Source: Ochrobactrum sp. BTU1
GTDB lineage: Bacteria; Pseudomonadota; Alphaproteobacteria; Rhizobiales; Rhizobiaceae
Assembly: GCA_018798825.1 (NCBI GenBank)
Contig: CP076354.1
Coordinates: 806,001 to 870,000 of the forward strand
Direction: 5' to 3'
DNA length: 64,000 bases
Shown here in pieces: positions 57,039 through 64,000 of the stretch. Each line of letters opens with the position of its first letter. The first letter of the stretch is position 1. The notes beneath the pieces were generated by a model that worked only from the letters and a program-made list of their open reading frames with translations, was not told the DNA's origin and did no database searches. A program made the position numbers and the translations under genes.

Positions 57039-58061
57039 ATGAGCGCCAGTGGCCTTCCTTTTGACGATTTTCGCGAACTCATCCGCAATCTGCCGGGGCC
57101 TGATCTTGGTGCCGAAGCAACTGTACGAGCACGAGACGCCACTCTGACCAAGCCTGCTGGCTCGCTCGGGCAGCTTGAAGAAATTGTTGCCTGGCTGGCT
57201 GCATGGACCGGCAAGTCCATACCGCAGATCAATCGTCCGCTTGTCGCAGTTTTTGCTGGTAACCACGGCGTAACTGCCAAGAACATCACGCCATTCCCAT
57301 CAAGCGTTACTGCGCAGATGGTGGAGAATTTTGCGGCTGGCGGTGCAGCAATCAATCAGATCTGCATTGCACATGATCTTGGCCTGAAGGTTTTCGATCT
57401 CGCACTGGAGCATCCGACGGGCGATATCACTGAAGAAGCCGCAATGGACGAACGTACCTGTGCTGCTACCATGGCATTTGGCATGGAAGGCATTGCGGGC
57501 GGCACGGATCTTCTTTGCATCGGTGAAATGGGGATAGGCAACACCACGATTGCCGCTGCAATTTCTTTGGCGCTTTTCGGCGGCACTGCTGAGGATTGGG
57601 TCGGGCCAGGCACAGGTTCAACTGGTGAGCTTCTGCAACGCAAGCTTGCTGCTGTTCGTGCCGCGGTCAATCTTCATCAGGATCACCTCAAAGACCCGCT
57701 GGAAGTGCTGCGCCGTCTGGGTGGCCGAGAAATCGCTGCTATGGCAGGCGCAATCCTCGCTGCACGCATGGAGAAAATTCCGGTTATCGTCGATGGTTTT
57801 GTCGCAAGTGCCGCAGCAGCAGTACTTTATGCAGCAAATCCAACGGCTGTCGACCATTGCCTGTTCGGCCATGTATCTGCTGAACCGGGCCACAGGCTGC
57901 TTCTGGAGAAGATGGGCAAAAAGCCACTTCTCGATCTTGGGATGCGTCTTGGCGAAGGTACTGGTGCTGCTTTGGCTGCAGGGATCGTCAAAGCCGCAGC
58001 GCTTTGCCATAGTGGAATGGCAACATTTGAACAAGCTGGTGTCACAAGTTCCACAAAATGA
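57039..58061 (+). CDS. cobT: Nicotinate-nucleotide--dimethylbenzimidazole phosphoribosyltransferase
   Basis: CobT (CobU in some nomenclature) makes alpha-ribazole phosphate from NaMN and dimethylbenzimidazole for the lower ligand of cobalamin. The 340-aa protein has TKPAGSLGQLEEI near residue 43, VFAGNHGVTAKNI near 74, GEMGIGNTTIAAAI near 169, and the catalytic Glu in LGMRLGEGTGAALAAGI near 311. ATG 57039 is chosen to match family length; the frame is open to 57021. It ends at a strong terminator. Confidence 0.94.
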   Translation: MSASGLPFDDFRELIRNLPGPDLGAEATVRARDATLTKPAGSLGQLEEIVAWLAAWTGKSIPQINRPLVAVFAGNHGVTAKNITPFPSSVTAQMVENFAAGGAAINQICIAHDLGLKVFDLALEHPTGDITEEAAMDERTCAATMAFGMEGIAGGTDLLCIGEMGIGNTTIAAAISLALFGGTAEDWVGPGTGSTGELLQRKLAAVRAAVNLHQDHLKDPLEVLRRLGGREIAAMAGAILAARMEKIPVIVDGFVASAAAAVLYAANPTAVDHCLFGHVSAEPGHRLLLEKMGKKPLLDLGMRLGEGTGAALAAGIVKAAALCHSGMATFEQAGVTSSTK

Positions 58062-58064
58062 ACA

Positions 58065-58096
58065 CAAAAAAGCCCGGAGTTTTCCGGGCTTTTTTG
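58065..58096. terminator. Bidirectional terminator between cobT and Lrp genes
   Basis: AAAAAAGCCCGG and CCGGGCTTTTTT face each other around a 4-base loop region. A-run and T-run on the two sides allow action on both convergent transcripts. Confidence 0.92.
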
Positions 58097-58109
58097 TGGC
58101 TATAAGCGT

Positions 58110-58589
58110 TTAATTGCTCTCTTTATCGAGCACCATGTAGTCAAGCGGCAGCTCGGTCGTGTACTTGATTTGCTCCATCGCGAACGACGAAGAGACGTCA
58201 CGAATTTCGATCTTGCCGATCAGACGCTTGTAGAAAGCATCATATGCAGCAATGTCTGGTACCGCTACGCGCAGAAGATAATCAACGTCACCGCTCATGC
58301 GGTAAAACTCGATAACTTCAGGAAATTCCTGAACCACTTCCGAGAAGCGCTTGAGCCATTCATTGCTGTGCGAGCTGGTGCGGACAGAGACGAAGACCGT
58401 TACGCGCGTGTTGACACGCACTGGGTCGAGAATGGCGACACGGCGTTTAATGACGCCATCTTCCTCAAGTTTCTGGATGCGGCGCCAGCAAGGGGTCGTG
58501 GATAGGCCAACCTTTTTGGCGACATCAGCGACCGCCAAAGTTGCGTCTTCCTGCAGTAAGCGCAGTATTTTTCTATCGAGCCTGTCCAT
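58110..58589 (-). CDS. Lrp/AsnC family transcriptional regulator
   Basis: The 159-aa protein has an N-terminal helix-turn-helix (LDRKILRLLQEDATLAVADVAKKVGLS, cited as LQEDATLAVADVAKKVGLS, then PCWRRIQKLEEDGVI) and a C-terminal RAM domain (SGDVDYLLRVAVPDIAAYD near residue 101). SVRTSSH and EVIEFYRMSGD are typical of Lrp-type regulators that respond to amino acids. The target is unknown; the neighbouring UDG gene on the same strand is 128 bases away. Confidence 0.92.
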   Translation of the reverse strand: MDRLDRKILRLLQEDATLAVADVAKKVGLSTTPCWRRIQKLEEDGVIKRRVAILDPVRVNTRVTVFVSVRTSSHSNEWLKRFSEVVQEFPEVIEFYRMSGDVDYLLRVAVPDIAAYDAFYKRLIGKIEIRDVSSSFAMEQIKYTTELPLDYMVLDKESN

Positions 58590-58717
58590 ACGTTTTTAAT
58601 CCCGGTATTAGAAATCGTTTCCCGAAGTGTCCGGATGAGTGAAACTTCATACCTTATCGTTTGCATTCGCCCGAATTTACAGGAAAAAAATTCCATTGAG
58701 AACTGAAGTTCTAAAAA

Positions 58718-59350
58718 TTATTTTCCGGGATCAATGAGTTTGCGTATTTTCTGCTGAAGAGCTGGTACGGTTTCCGCATCAAACCACGGATTTCGTTTAA
58801 GCCAGCCACTGTTGCGCCACGATGGATGCGGCAGAGGTAAAACCGTTCGACCGTCGGCATTCGGCGTTTCCATGAAGCTGCGCCAGTTCTGAACCGTTTC
58901 GGTGAGGCTGGTTTTGCGCCACTCAGGCAAATGATAGGCAAGGGCGTATTGCCCGACGACGAGAATGAACTCAAGTTGCGGCATGGATGTAAATACGCGG
59001 TCATGCCACGTCTGCCGGCACTCTCGGCGTGGAGGAAGATCTCCGCCATGTTTGTCATAGCCTGGAAAGCAAAAGCCCATTGGCACAATCGCAAAACGTG
59101 CGGGGTCGTAAAACTCTTCTCGCGTGGTACCGAGCCATTGCCGCAGACGATCGCCTGATGGGTCGTTGAAGGGCAGGGAGCTGTTATGCACGCGAATACC
59201 CGGCGCCTGCCCGCAAATGGCTATGCGTGCGGTATCCGATATGATGCAAACGGGATTGGGTTCGTGCGGCAAAGGCGGCAGATATTGAGGCGTGTCACGA
59301 CAAATACGACACGCCTGGATCGAGTGTCTGAGCTCGTCCAGATTTTTCAT
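58718..59350 (-). CDS. Uracil-DNA glycosylase family protein
   Basis: The 210-aa protein starts MKNLDELRHSIQACRICRD and has the UDG-superfamily motifs AICGQAPGIRVHNSSLPFNDPSGDR near residue 49 (cited as CGQAPGIRVHNSSLPFND) and PLPHPSWRNSGWLKRN near 177. It removes uracil or related bases from DNA. The N-terminal CRICRD pair hints at an iron-sulfur site, but the full four-Cys pattern of family 4 enzymes is not obvious. It starts 20 bases after the nuclease gene on the same strand. Confidence 0.85.
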   Translation of the reverse strand: MKNLDELRHSIQACRICRDTPQYLPPLPHEPNPVCIISDTARIAICGQAPGIRVHNSSLPFNDPSGDRLRQWLGTTREEFYDPARFAIVPMGFCFPGYDKHGGDLPPRRECRQTWHDRVFTSMPQLEFILVVGQYALAYHLPEWRKTSLTETVQNWRSFMETPNADGRTVLPLPHPSWRNSGWLKRNPWFDAETVPALQQKIRKLIDPGK

Positions 59351-59370
59351 TATCGCAGTGCCGCTCCGCA

Positions 59371-60027
59371 TCAGAGTGAATTAATAAACGAAAATAGCCG
59401 ATCTTTGATATAGTTGATGGTGCCGCTGATTACATCGGTTGATGGTGCCTCATGGCCTGTTTCGGGTTCAGCATTCGGCTTTTGGTGTTCTCTGCGCCAT
59501 TGAAAGGGCATTTCAAAGCTGCCAGCCCATATTCCGCGTTTCTCGCGACGGGCGGAAGCTTCAGCGCTGCGATAGTCGCCATAGGAAACCGCCCAGCCTT
59601 GTTCCACCATCCACTGGTTGAGATCCGTATCGCCCAGATAGCAATTTCCGAGATCTCGACCATATTTATCAAAGCCTTCTTTTTCACACCGAATCGCGGC
59701 TTTGCCGATTCTGATTTTCAGCGCATCGCGGGCATCTCGACCGCAGGCATAGTCACTGCCTTCGATCCGACAGGTCTGCTCCATCTCAGGTGCGTCGATA
59801 CCGAGAAGGCGGATATGTACCTTATTCAGTATGACTGTATCGCCATCAATGACATAGACTGATCCTGTCGCAGATTCCCGCGGCTGTCGGTTAACAGGTA
59901 GGGAAACAATGACGGCCCCAAGAACTAAAAAGATTAGTGAAGTTAAGAGGATGCCGCCAAATCCTCCACCCTTTTTTCGGCTTCTTGTTTGATATGGCCG
60001 CTTATAATAGCGCCGCCTTTTGTTCAT
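59371..60027 (-). CDS. Thermonuclease (SNase-like) family protein, membrane-anchored
   Basis: The 218-aa protein has a very basic start (NKRRRYYKRPYQTRSRKK), one membrane helix near residues 23-42, then an SNase domain: VYVIDGDTVILNKVHIRLLGIDAPE near residue 62 (cited as VIDGDTVIL and RLLGIDAPE) with catalytic Arg and Glu, and FDKYGRDLGNCYLG near 122 with the second Arg. It would act outside the inner membrane. ATG 60027 is preferred because it begins the basic segment; the frame is open to 60054. Confidence 0.86.
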   Translation of the reverse strand: MNKRRRYYKRPYQTRSRKKGGGFGGILLTSLIFLVLGAVIVSLPVNRQPRESATGSVYVIDGDTVILNKVHIRLLGIDAPEMEQTCRIEGSDYACGRDARDALKIRIGKAAIRCEKEGFDKYGRDLGNCYLGDTDLNQWMVEQGWAVSYGDYRSAEASARREKRGIWAGSFEMPFQWRREHQKPNAEPETGHEAPSTDVISGTINYIKDRLFSFINSL

Positions 60028-60492
60028 TGTTTCATGCCCCCAATCGCGCCCCACACTTAACGCATCTGCAGCTTTTTGCGAAGTTCAGCGTATTTTGGAT
60101 TGAAGATGCACGGCAACTTATTGGGATCAACTCAGAGCGGTTTTGTGTTGATTCAGCAACAGTCTTTACCATTGCTTTAGTCTAAAAAGACGGGACACAC
60201 ATTTTGCCCATTTCCCGCCACAAAGGCACGTCACCGGATAGGAAAGGCAAAAGCTATTAAACACTTCTGGGAAACTTTGGTTCCCTCAGGACAGGCGAAA
60301 AATGAAGCAAGGCGCATTGTTATATAACGATCCGTTTTCGAGCAGTGGAAAGACTGCCTCAGCTTCTTTTTCTTATGCGCACAATAGCCGAGCTTTTTTC
60401 CGTCAAAATCGGGTCTCAGTGTTGACGAAAAGACAATGCATTCTGTCGTTTATGTCATCAACTTCCACCCAATGTGAAAGACCAGCGTTGTG
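60028..60492. other. 465-base gap upstream of exoR
   Basis: GGGAAACTTTGGTTCCC at about 60270 is a short imperfect inverted repeat, and TTTTTCC-rich stretches follow. The plus-strand ORF at 60302 has no ribosome-binding site and is not credible. I see no RNA gene or named regulator site; it presumably holds the exoR promoter and a long leader. Confidence 0.4.
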
Positions 60493-61284
60493 ATGCGTAT
60501 CCGCAGTTTTTCATATCCCCTTATCGCTGCGGCACTTGGCTTGGCCATTGTATGCAACAGCGCTTCGGCTTTTGATTTAAACGATGACTCGGAAAAATCA
60601 CGCAGTCCGTTTGAGCTCTTCAAATTCGGTTTCTCCGCTTACAAAAGCGGCCATAAGGACGAAGCCATCAAAGCTCTTCGTTATGCTGCTGAACGCGGTC
60701 ATCAGGGCGCTAAGTGGAAACTGGCTCGCATGTATGCCGACGGTGACGGTGTTGCCGAGAATGACTACGAAGCTTACCAGATTTTTGAAAAGATCGTCCG
60801 TGACGGTGCAGAACCAGGTTCCGAGAACGAGCCTTATGTTGCTGACGCGCTGGTCGCGCTTGCTGGTTACGTGAAAGTAGGCATCCCGGGTTCCCCGGTG
60901 AAGTCCAATCCAAAGTTTGCTCGCGATCTTTATGTGCAGGCAGCGTCGAATTTTGGCGATTCGGCTGCCCAGTATGAGCTCGGCAAGATGCTCCTGGATG
61001 GCGAAGGCGGTGAACGCAACTCGGTTCAGGCTGCTGGTTGGTTCCAGTTGGCTGCCAAAAAGGGCAATGCCAGTGCCCAGGCAATGCTTGGAAACATGCT
61101 CTTTCAGGCTGGCAAGACCGTTCGTGGTCTGGCTATGCTGACCGCAGCATTTGAACGCTGCCCCACGGAAGATTGCACCTGGATCCGCGATATGCAGGAA
61201 CAGGCATTCTCAATTGCAGGTGAAGCAGATCGCCGTAATGCCATTGCTCTCGCAGGCGACTATGCCGTCAAGGGCGACTACTAA
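60493..61284 (+). CDS. exoR: Periplasmic Sel1-repeat regulator, ExoR type
   Basis: The 263-aa protein begins with a Sec signal (PLIAAALGLAIVCNSASA) and continues with Sel1-like repeats: FKFGFSAYKSGHKDEAI, ALRYAAERGHQGAKWKLARM, AAQYELGKMLLDGEGGERN and WFQLAAKKGNASAQAMLGNM. This matches ExoR, the periplasmic inhibitor of the ChvG(ExoS)-ChvI system that controls envelope polysaccharide and virulence genes in Rhizobiales. The partner genes are not in this window. ATG 60493 is used; GTG 60490 is adjacent. Confidence 0.9.
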   Translation: MRIRSFSYPLIAAALGLAIVCNSASAFDLNDDSEKSRSPFELFKFGFSAYKSGHKDEAIKALRYAAERGHQGAKWKLARMYADGDGVAENDYEAYQIFEKIVRDGAEPGSENEPYVADALVALAGYVKVGIPGSPVKSNPKFARDLYVQAASNFGDSAAQYELGKMLLDGEGGERNSVQAAGWFQLAAKKGNASAQAMLGNMLFQAGKTVRGLAMLTAAFERCPTEDCTWIRDMQEQAFSIAGEADRRNAIALAGDYAVKGDY

Positions 61285-61296
61285 TCATGCTTTATT

Positions 61297-61395
61297 CCTT
61301 GAACTGATCCAAGTTTAAGGAATTATGCTCTATAAATTTGTTTTTACGCGCATCTTGCTCCGATAACTGCTTCGCCCTTTTCGGGATTCACTCTA
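61297..61395. repeat. Bru-RS-like fragment after exoR
   Basis: TTTAAGGAATTATGCTCTA, TTGTTTTTACGCGCATCTTG and CGCTTCGCCCTTTTCGGGATTCACTCTAG read as the complement of the elements at 23302 and 52991, with an altered middle (each piece here is partial). It fills the gap between exoR and xth. Confidence 0.65.
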
Positions 61396-61404
61396 GCGGT
61401 GTGA

Positions 61405-62187
61405 TTACACCGCCAATGTGACTGTGACCGGAACATGGTCGGACGGCTTTTCCCACGCTCTGACGTGCTTCTCTATATCCGCAGCAACAAAATGGTTGGC
61501 CGCTTCTGGTGAGAGCATCAGATGGTCGATGCGAATGCCATTATTTTTCTGCCAGGCTCCCGCCTGATAATCCCAGAACGTATAGACGCCATCTTCATCA
61601 GTTGAAGCGCGCACAGCTTCCGTGAAACCCAGATTTTCAAGTCGGCGAAACGCCTGACGTGATTGAGGTTGAAACAGCGCATCGCCCAGCCACTGCTGCG
61701 GGTTCTTCGCATCGTTTGGCTCTGGAATGACGTTATAGTCACCGGCAAGTACTAGCGGTTCTTCGAGCTCAAGCCTGTCTTTGGCCCATGCTTCAAGGCG
61801 CTGCATCCAAGAAAGCTTGTATGGAAATTTTTCTGTGTCGATCGGATTGCCGTTTGGCAAATAGAGCGAGACCACACGGAGAACGCCCTTATCTGTCGAG
61901 AATACCGCCTCGATAAAGCGCGCTTGTTCATCGCTATCGTCGCCCGGCAAGCCACGATTAACCTCGTCAGGCGACTTCTTGGACAGAATCGCAACGCCGT
62001 TGAAGCCTTTCTGGCCGTGCGTTTCCACATGATAGCCGAGCGCTTCAATCTCCAGCCGTGGGAACAGTTCGTCCACCGACTTGATTTCCTGAAGGCAAGC
62101 AATGTCAGGCGACGACTCCTTCAGCCAATGCTGGAGGTTTTCGATACGCGCCTTGACGCCATTAATGTTCCATGTCGCGATTTTCAT
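61405..62187 (-). CDS. xth: Exodeoxyribonuclease III
   Basis: This AP endonuclease/3'-exonuclease repairs abasic and damaged 3' ends. The 260-aa protein starts MKIATWNINGVKARI and has the EEP-family motifs LQEIKSVDELFP near residue 33, LAGDYNVIPEPND near 146, NGIRIDHLMLSPEA near 215 and the final WEKPSDHVPV with the catalytic Asp-His. ATG 62187 fits the family start; the frame is open to 62244. The next gene is divergent. Confidence 0.95.
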   Translation of the reverse strand: MKIATWNINGVKARIENLQHWLKESSPDIACLQEIKSVDELFPRLEIEALGYHVETHGQKGFNGVAILSKKSPDEVNRGLPGDDSDEQARFIEAVFSTDKGVLRVVSLYLPNGNPIDTEKFPYKLSWMQRLEAWAKDRLELEEPLVLAGDYNVIPEPNDAKNPQQWLGDALFQPQSRQAFRRLENLGFTEAVRASTDEDGVYTFWDYQAGAWQKNNGIRIDHLMLSPEAANHFVAADIEKHVRAWEKPSDHVPVTVTLAV

Positions 62188-62341
62188 CTGCAAATGATTA
62201 GGCGGAAGACGAGGCGAGGGCAAGCGCCGCTCACTCTCCATCACAGAATTTCGCCTCTGTCTGATAATTATTCAAATGCCATTTGTATTGCCGCTTTTGC
62301 GTTCCTATCTCCATGAAACCGTAGCCAAACAGGAGATTTTA

Positions 62342-63049
62342 ATGTTCGACGCCAAAAAGCTTCTCGATCAGTTTCTGGGATCGCAAATACCGGGCATGTC
62401 AGGAAGCGTTCGTGACAAGGCAGGGCAGGCCACTGATCTCGCGAAGAAAAACCCATTGGCTACGGGGGCGATTGCGGCTGCAATCTTGGGCACAAAAACC
62501 GGACGTAAGCTTGCGGGTAATGTGGCAACTGCGGGCGGTATCGCTGCAATCGCGGGCCTTGGTTATCTCGCCTACAAAAATTATAAGTCCGGCCAGTCGC
62601 CACAGACCGCTGAACAGCCTGTAGCAAAAGAGCCAGAGCTGCTCCCGCCACCACCAGCGGATTCTCCATTTCATCCGCAGTCCCCGACGATGAGCAATAG
62701 CTTCGCGCTTACACTCATTCAGGCGATGATTGCCGCTGCAAAGGCGGATGGCCATATCGATGACGCTGAACGCGCACATATCATGGAGAAGGTGCAGATT
62801 TCGGGTCTCGACAATGAGGCTGAAGCCTTCTTCGAGAAAGAATTGGCTGATCCGATTGATATTGATGCGCTGGTCGCTGCAGCGCAGACCGAAGAACAGA
62901 AGGTCGAGCTTTATACTGCTTCCCGTCTGACGATTGATCCGGACACCCGTGCGGAGCGCGGTTATCTCGATATGCTGGCCGGTCGTCTCGGCCTTCCGGA
63001 TGCGCTGGTCGATCATATTGATGCGACCGTTTCATCGGTAAAAGCCTGA
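62342..63049 (+). CDS. DUF533/TerB-like membrane-associated protein
   Basis: The 235-aa protein starts MFDAKKLLDQFLGSQIPG and has two hydrophobic, Gly/Ala-rich segments near residues 40-80 (ATGAIAAAILGTKTGRKL and GGIAAIAGLGYLAYKNYK), a Pro-rich linker, and a C-terminal TerB-like helical domain with MIAAAKADGHIDDAERAHI near 132. This is the DUF533 arrangement of YebE-type inner-membrane proteins. Function is unknown. CAGGAGA lies before the ATG. It ends at a strong terminator. Confidence 0.87.
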   Translation: MFDAKKLLDQFLGSQIPGMSGSVRDKAGQATDLAKKNPLATGAIAAAILGTKTGRKLAGNVATAGGIAAIAGLGYLAYKNYKSGQSPQTAEQPVAKEPELLPPPPADSPFHPQSPTMSNSFALTLIQAMIAAAKADGHIDDAERAHIMEKVQISGLDNEAEAFFEKELADPIDIDALVAAAQTEEQKVELYTASRLTIDPDTRAERGYLDMLAGRLGLPDALVDHIDATVSSVKA

Positions 63050-63055
63050 TAAAAT

Positions 63056-63086
63056 AAAGCGGCTCCAGTCCAACTGGAGCCGCTTT
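63056..63086 (+). terminator. Intrinsic terminator of the DUF533 gene
   Basis: A perfect 13-bp stem (63056-63068 with 63074-63086) has a 5-base loop. The stem ends in TTTATAC, so the T-run is formed by the arm itself. Confidence 0.88.
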
Positions 63087-63111
63087 ATACAGCTGAATCT
63101 TACTCAGGAAT

Positions 63112-63320
63112 TAGAGCACATCCCGAGAAGTGTGTAACGGTTTTCGGATAAAGATGCGCGTTACAGCGGTTGCAGTTAAGAAAGAATCGTTGGAACCGCT
63201 GTAACTATTTGTTTTTACGCATTATCCGACGCAAAACCGCTTCGCACTTTTGCTGGAAATGCTATAAAACAAGGATTTAGAGCGACAATCTGATTCAATC
63301 AGATCGAAACGCGCTCTAAA
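63112..63320. repeat. Nested palindromic repeat, about 209 bp (copy 4)
   Basis: TAGAGCACATCCCGAGAAG opens an arm that is complemented by CGCTTCGCACTTTTGCTGG near 63238-63256. Inside lies CAGCGGTTGCAG...GGAACCGCTG (63164-63206), and the right end carries TTAGAGCG...CGCTCTAA (63278-63319) with a TCTGATTCAATCAGA core. It combines three modules found separately elsewhere in the window. Confidence 0.75.
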
Positions 63321-63326
63321 GTCTGA

Positions 63327-63653
63327 TCAGATCGCGAAGCTCGTGCCGCAACCGCACGATGCAGTTGCGTTTGGATTGCGTATCTGGAACGATTGCCCCA
63401 TCAGATCATCAACGAAGTCGATTTCCGATCCATCCATGTACGGCACAGAGATTGAATCAATCAGCACCTTGGCGCCGAGCTTTTCAATAACAATGTCATC
63501 GTCGGATTGATCGTCTACGAGGTCGTATTTGTAAGAAAATCCGGAGCAGCCGCCGCCTTCGACCGAAACGCGGAGCGCAGTTTTGCCCGGTTCAGAACCG
63601 ATAATTTTTGCAATCCGCTTGGCTGCGGATTCGGAAACGGTAATGTCTGTCAT
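63327..63653 (-). CDS. erpA: HesB/IscA-family iron-sulfur assembly protein (ErpA-like)
   Basis: The 108-aa protein has the A-type carrier cysteines in GGGCSGFSYKY near residue 35 and in ASCGCGTSFAI at the C-terminus, which bind an Fe-S cluster for delivery to apoproteins. It begins MTDITVSESAAKRIAKI. ErpA, IscA and SufA are not easily separated by eye; the symbol is tentative. It is divergent from dgt with 165 bases between them, an arrangement that is common in this group. Confidence 0.88.
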   Translation of the reverse strand: MTDITVSESAAKRIAKIIGSEPGKTALRVSVEGGGCSGFSYKYDLVDDQSDDDIVIEKLGAKVLIDSISVPYMDGSEIDFVDDLMGQSFQIRNPNATASCGCGTSFAI

Positions 63654-63818
63654 CTGCCTTGTTCCGCTTGCAATTGCGAGTGTCGAGTTGGAATTGTCTG
63701 GATTTACGACAAACGCATACTTGCCTTCATGTTTAGCTGATAGCTATGAACGCAACGTGTGGAAGTCAATGTCCGCACGATATTTGCGTAATCATATTAC
63801 AGTGAGGAATGCATCGCA

Positions 63819-64000
63819 ATGTCCGCTGAAGAAATAGGGCAACTGGAAGGAATTGGCTTCGGCTATCGCGAAAGAGCGCCCTATGCCAGTAATCCTGCGC
63901 TGAGCCGAGGTCGGCTGGTGCCGGAGCCTGAAAGCGCTACGCGAACGCCTTTCCAGCGGGATCGCGATAGAATCATCCATTCCACCGCTTTTCGCCGTCT
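63819..64000 (+). CDS. dgt: Deoxyguanosinetriphosphate triphosphohydrolase-like protein, N-terminal part (cut by window end)
   Basis: The first 60 codons are present. The protein begins [19 protein letters not shown] and shows [35 protein letters not shown] (cited as [19 protein letters not shown]), which is the start of the HD-domain dNTPase family, with the first His of the HD site in [19 protein letters not shown] lies before the ATG at 63819. These enzymes hydrolyse dNTPs to the nucleoside and triphosphate. The rest lies outside the window. Confidence 0.9.
   Translation, partial: MSAEEIGQLEGIGFGYRERAPYASNPALSRGRLVPEPESATRTPFQRDRDRIIHSTAFRR

Noticed and set aside
60302..60493. 63-aa plus-strand ORF upstream of exoR
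   Set aside because: No ribosome-binding site and no hydrophobic or family pattern; it overlaps the likely exoR leader.

Overview
The window is a stretch of alphaproteobacterial chromosome that best fits the Brucella/Ochrobactrum group (Rhizobiales). Supporting signs are a nuo operon followed by birA, rnj, mce and proS, a lipid A very-long-chain fatty acid cluster (acpXL to lpxXL), a split purS/purQ/purL FGAM synthase, an ExoR homologue, DUF1127, DUF1467 and DUF1476 proteins, and several copies of about 105-bp intergenic palindromic elements like the Bru-RS repeats of Brucella. Assignment is by gene content and synteny only; no database search was possible.

Layout. 1-8138: 3' part of the complex I operon (nuoG end, nuoH-N), then birA, RNase J, methylmalonyl-CoA epimerase and a DUF1467 membrane protein. 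11566-12374: a gene-poor AT-rich gap holding two minus-strand terminator-like hairpins and an unlisted 52-aa minus-strand ORF. 12375-15699: proS, lolC/E and lolD. 15700-16416: a 28-aa membrane peptide gene directly downstream of a textbook alphaproteobacterial LexA box. 16417-19905: dnaE. 19945-24414: a flavin monooxygenase, a divergent HxlR regulator/oxidoreductase pair, a DUF3008 stress protein behind an EcfG-type promoter, a secreted protein and an extensin-like protein. 24804-29543: rpsD, ttcA, an IMPase-family phosphatase, an MFS pump, and grxD and bolA. 29711-37253: purine genes purL, purQ, purS and purC, interrupted by a MocR regulator, a DUF1127 protein, a lipoprotein and a GST. 37498-42739: DUF1476, HpaI-type aldolase, RBBP9-like hydrolase, a Tat-leader VOC protein, purB and rpe. 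42823-47714: the lipid A VLCFA cluster. 47917-55135: GH108 muramidase, galM, kdgK, DUF1045-phnM, HAD phosphatase and dusA. 55175-64000: aspartic protease, DUF1289, cobS, cobT, Lrp regulator, UDG, nuclease, exoR, xth, DUF533, an IscA/ErpA-type protein and the start of dgt.

How genes work together. The nuo genes make complex I. purL, purQ and purS form one FGAM synthase, with purC and purB later in the pathway. acpXL, two ketosynthase-like proteins, a dehydrogenase and LpxXL build and attach the long acyl chain of lipid A. cobS and cobT perform late cobalamin assembly. GrxD and BolA are likely partners in Fe-S handling.

The strongest lead for something undescribed is the LexA-box-controlled 28-aa membrane peptide between lolD and dnaE, which resembles in size, hydrophobicity and control the SOS-induced division inhibitor SidA of Caulobacter. 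Other leads are a ketosynthase-like protein in the lipid A cluster with Glu at the catalytic Cys position, a general-stress promoter for DUF3008, a possible dual-start (exported/cytosolic) VOC protein, and the 52-aa minus-strand ORF with its own terminator.
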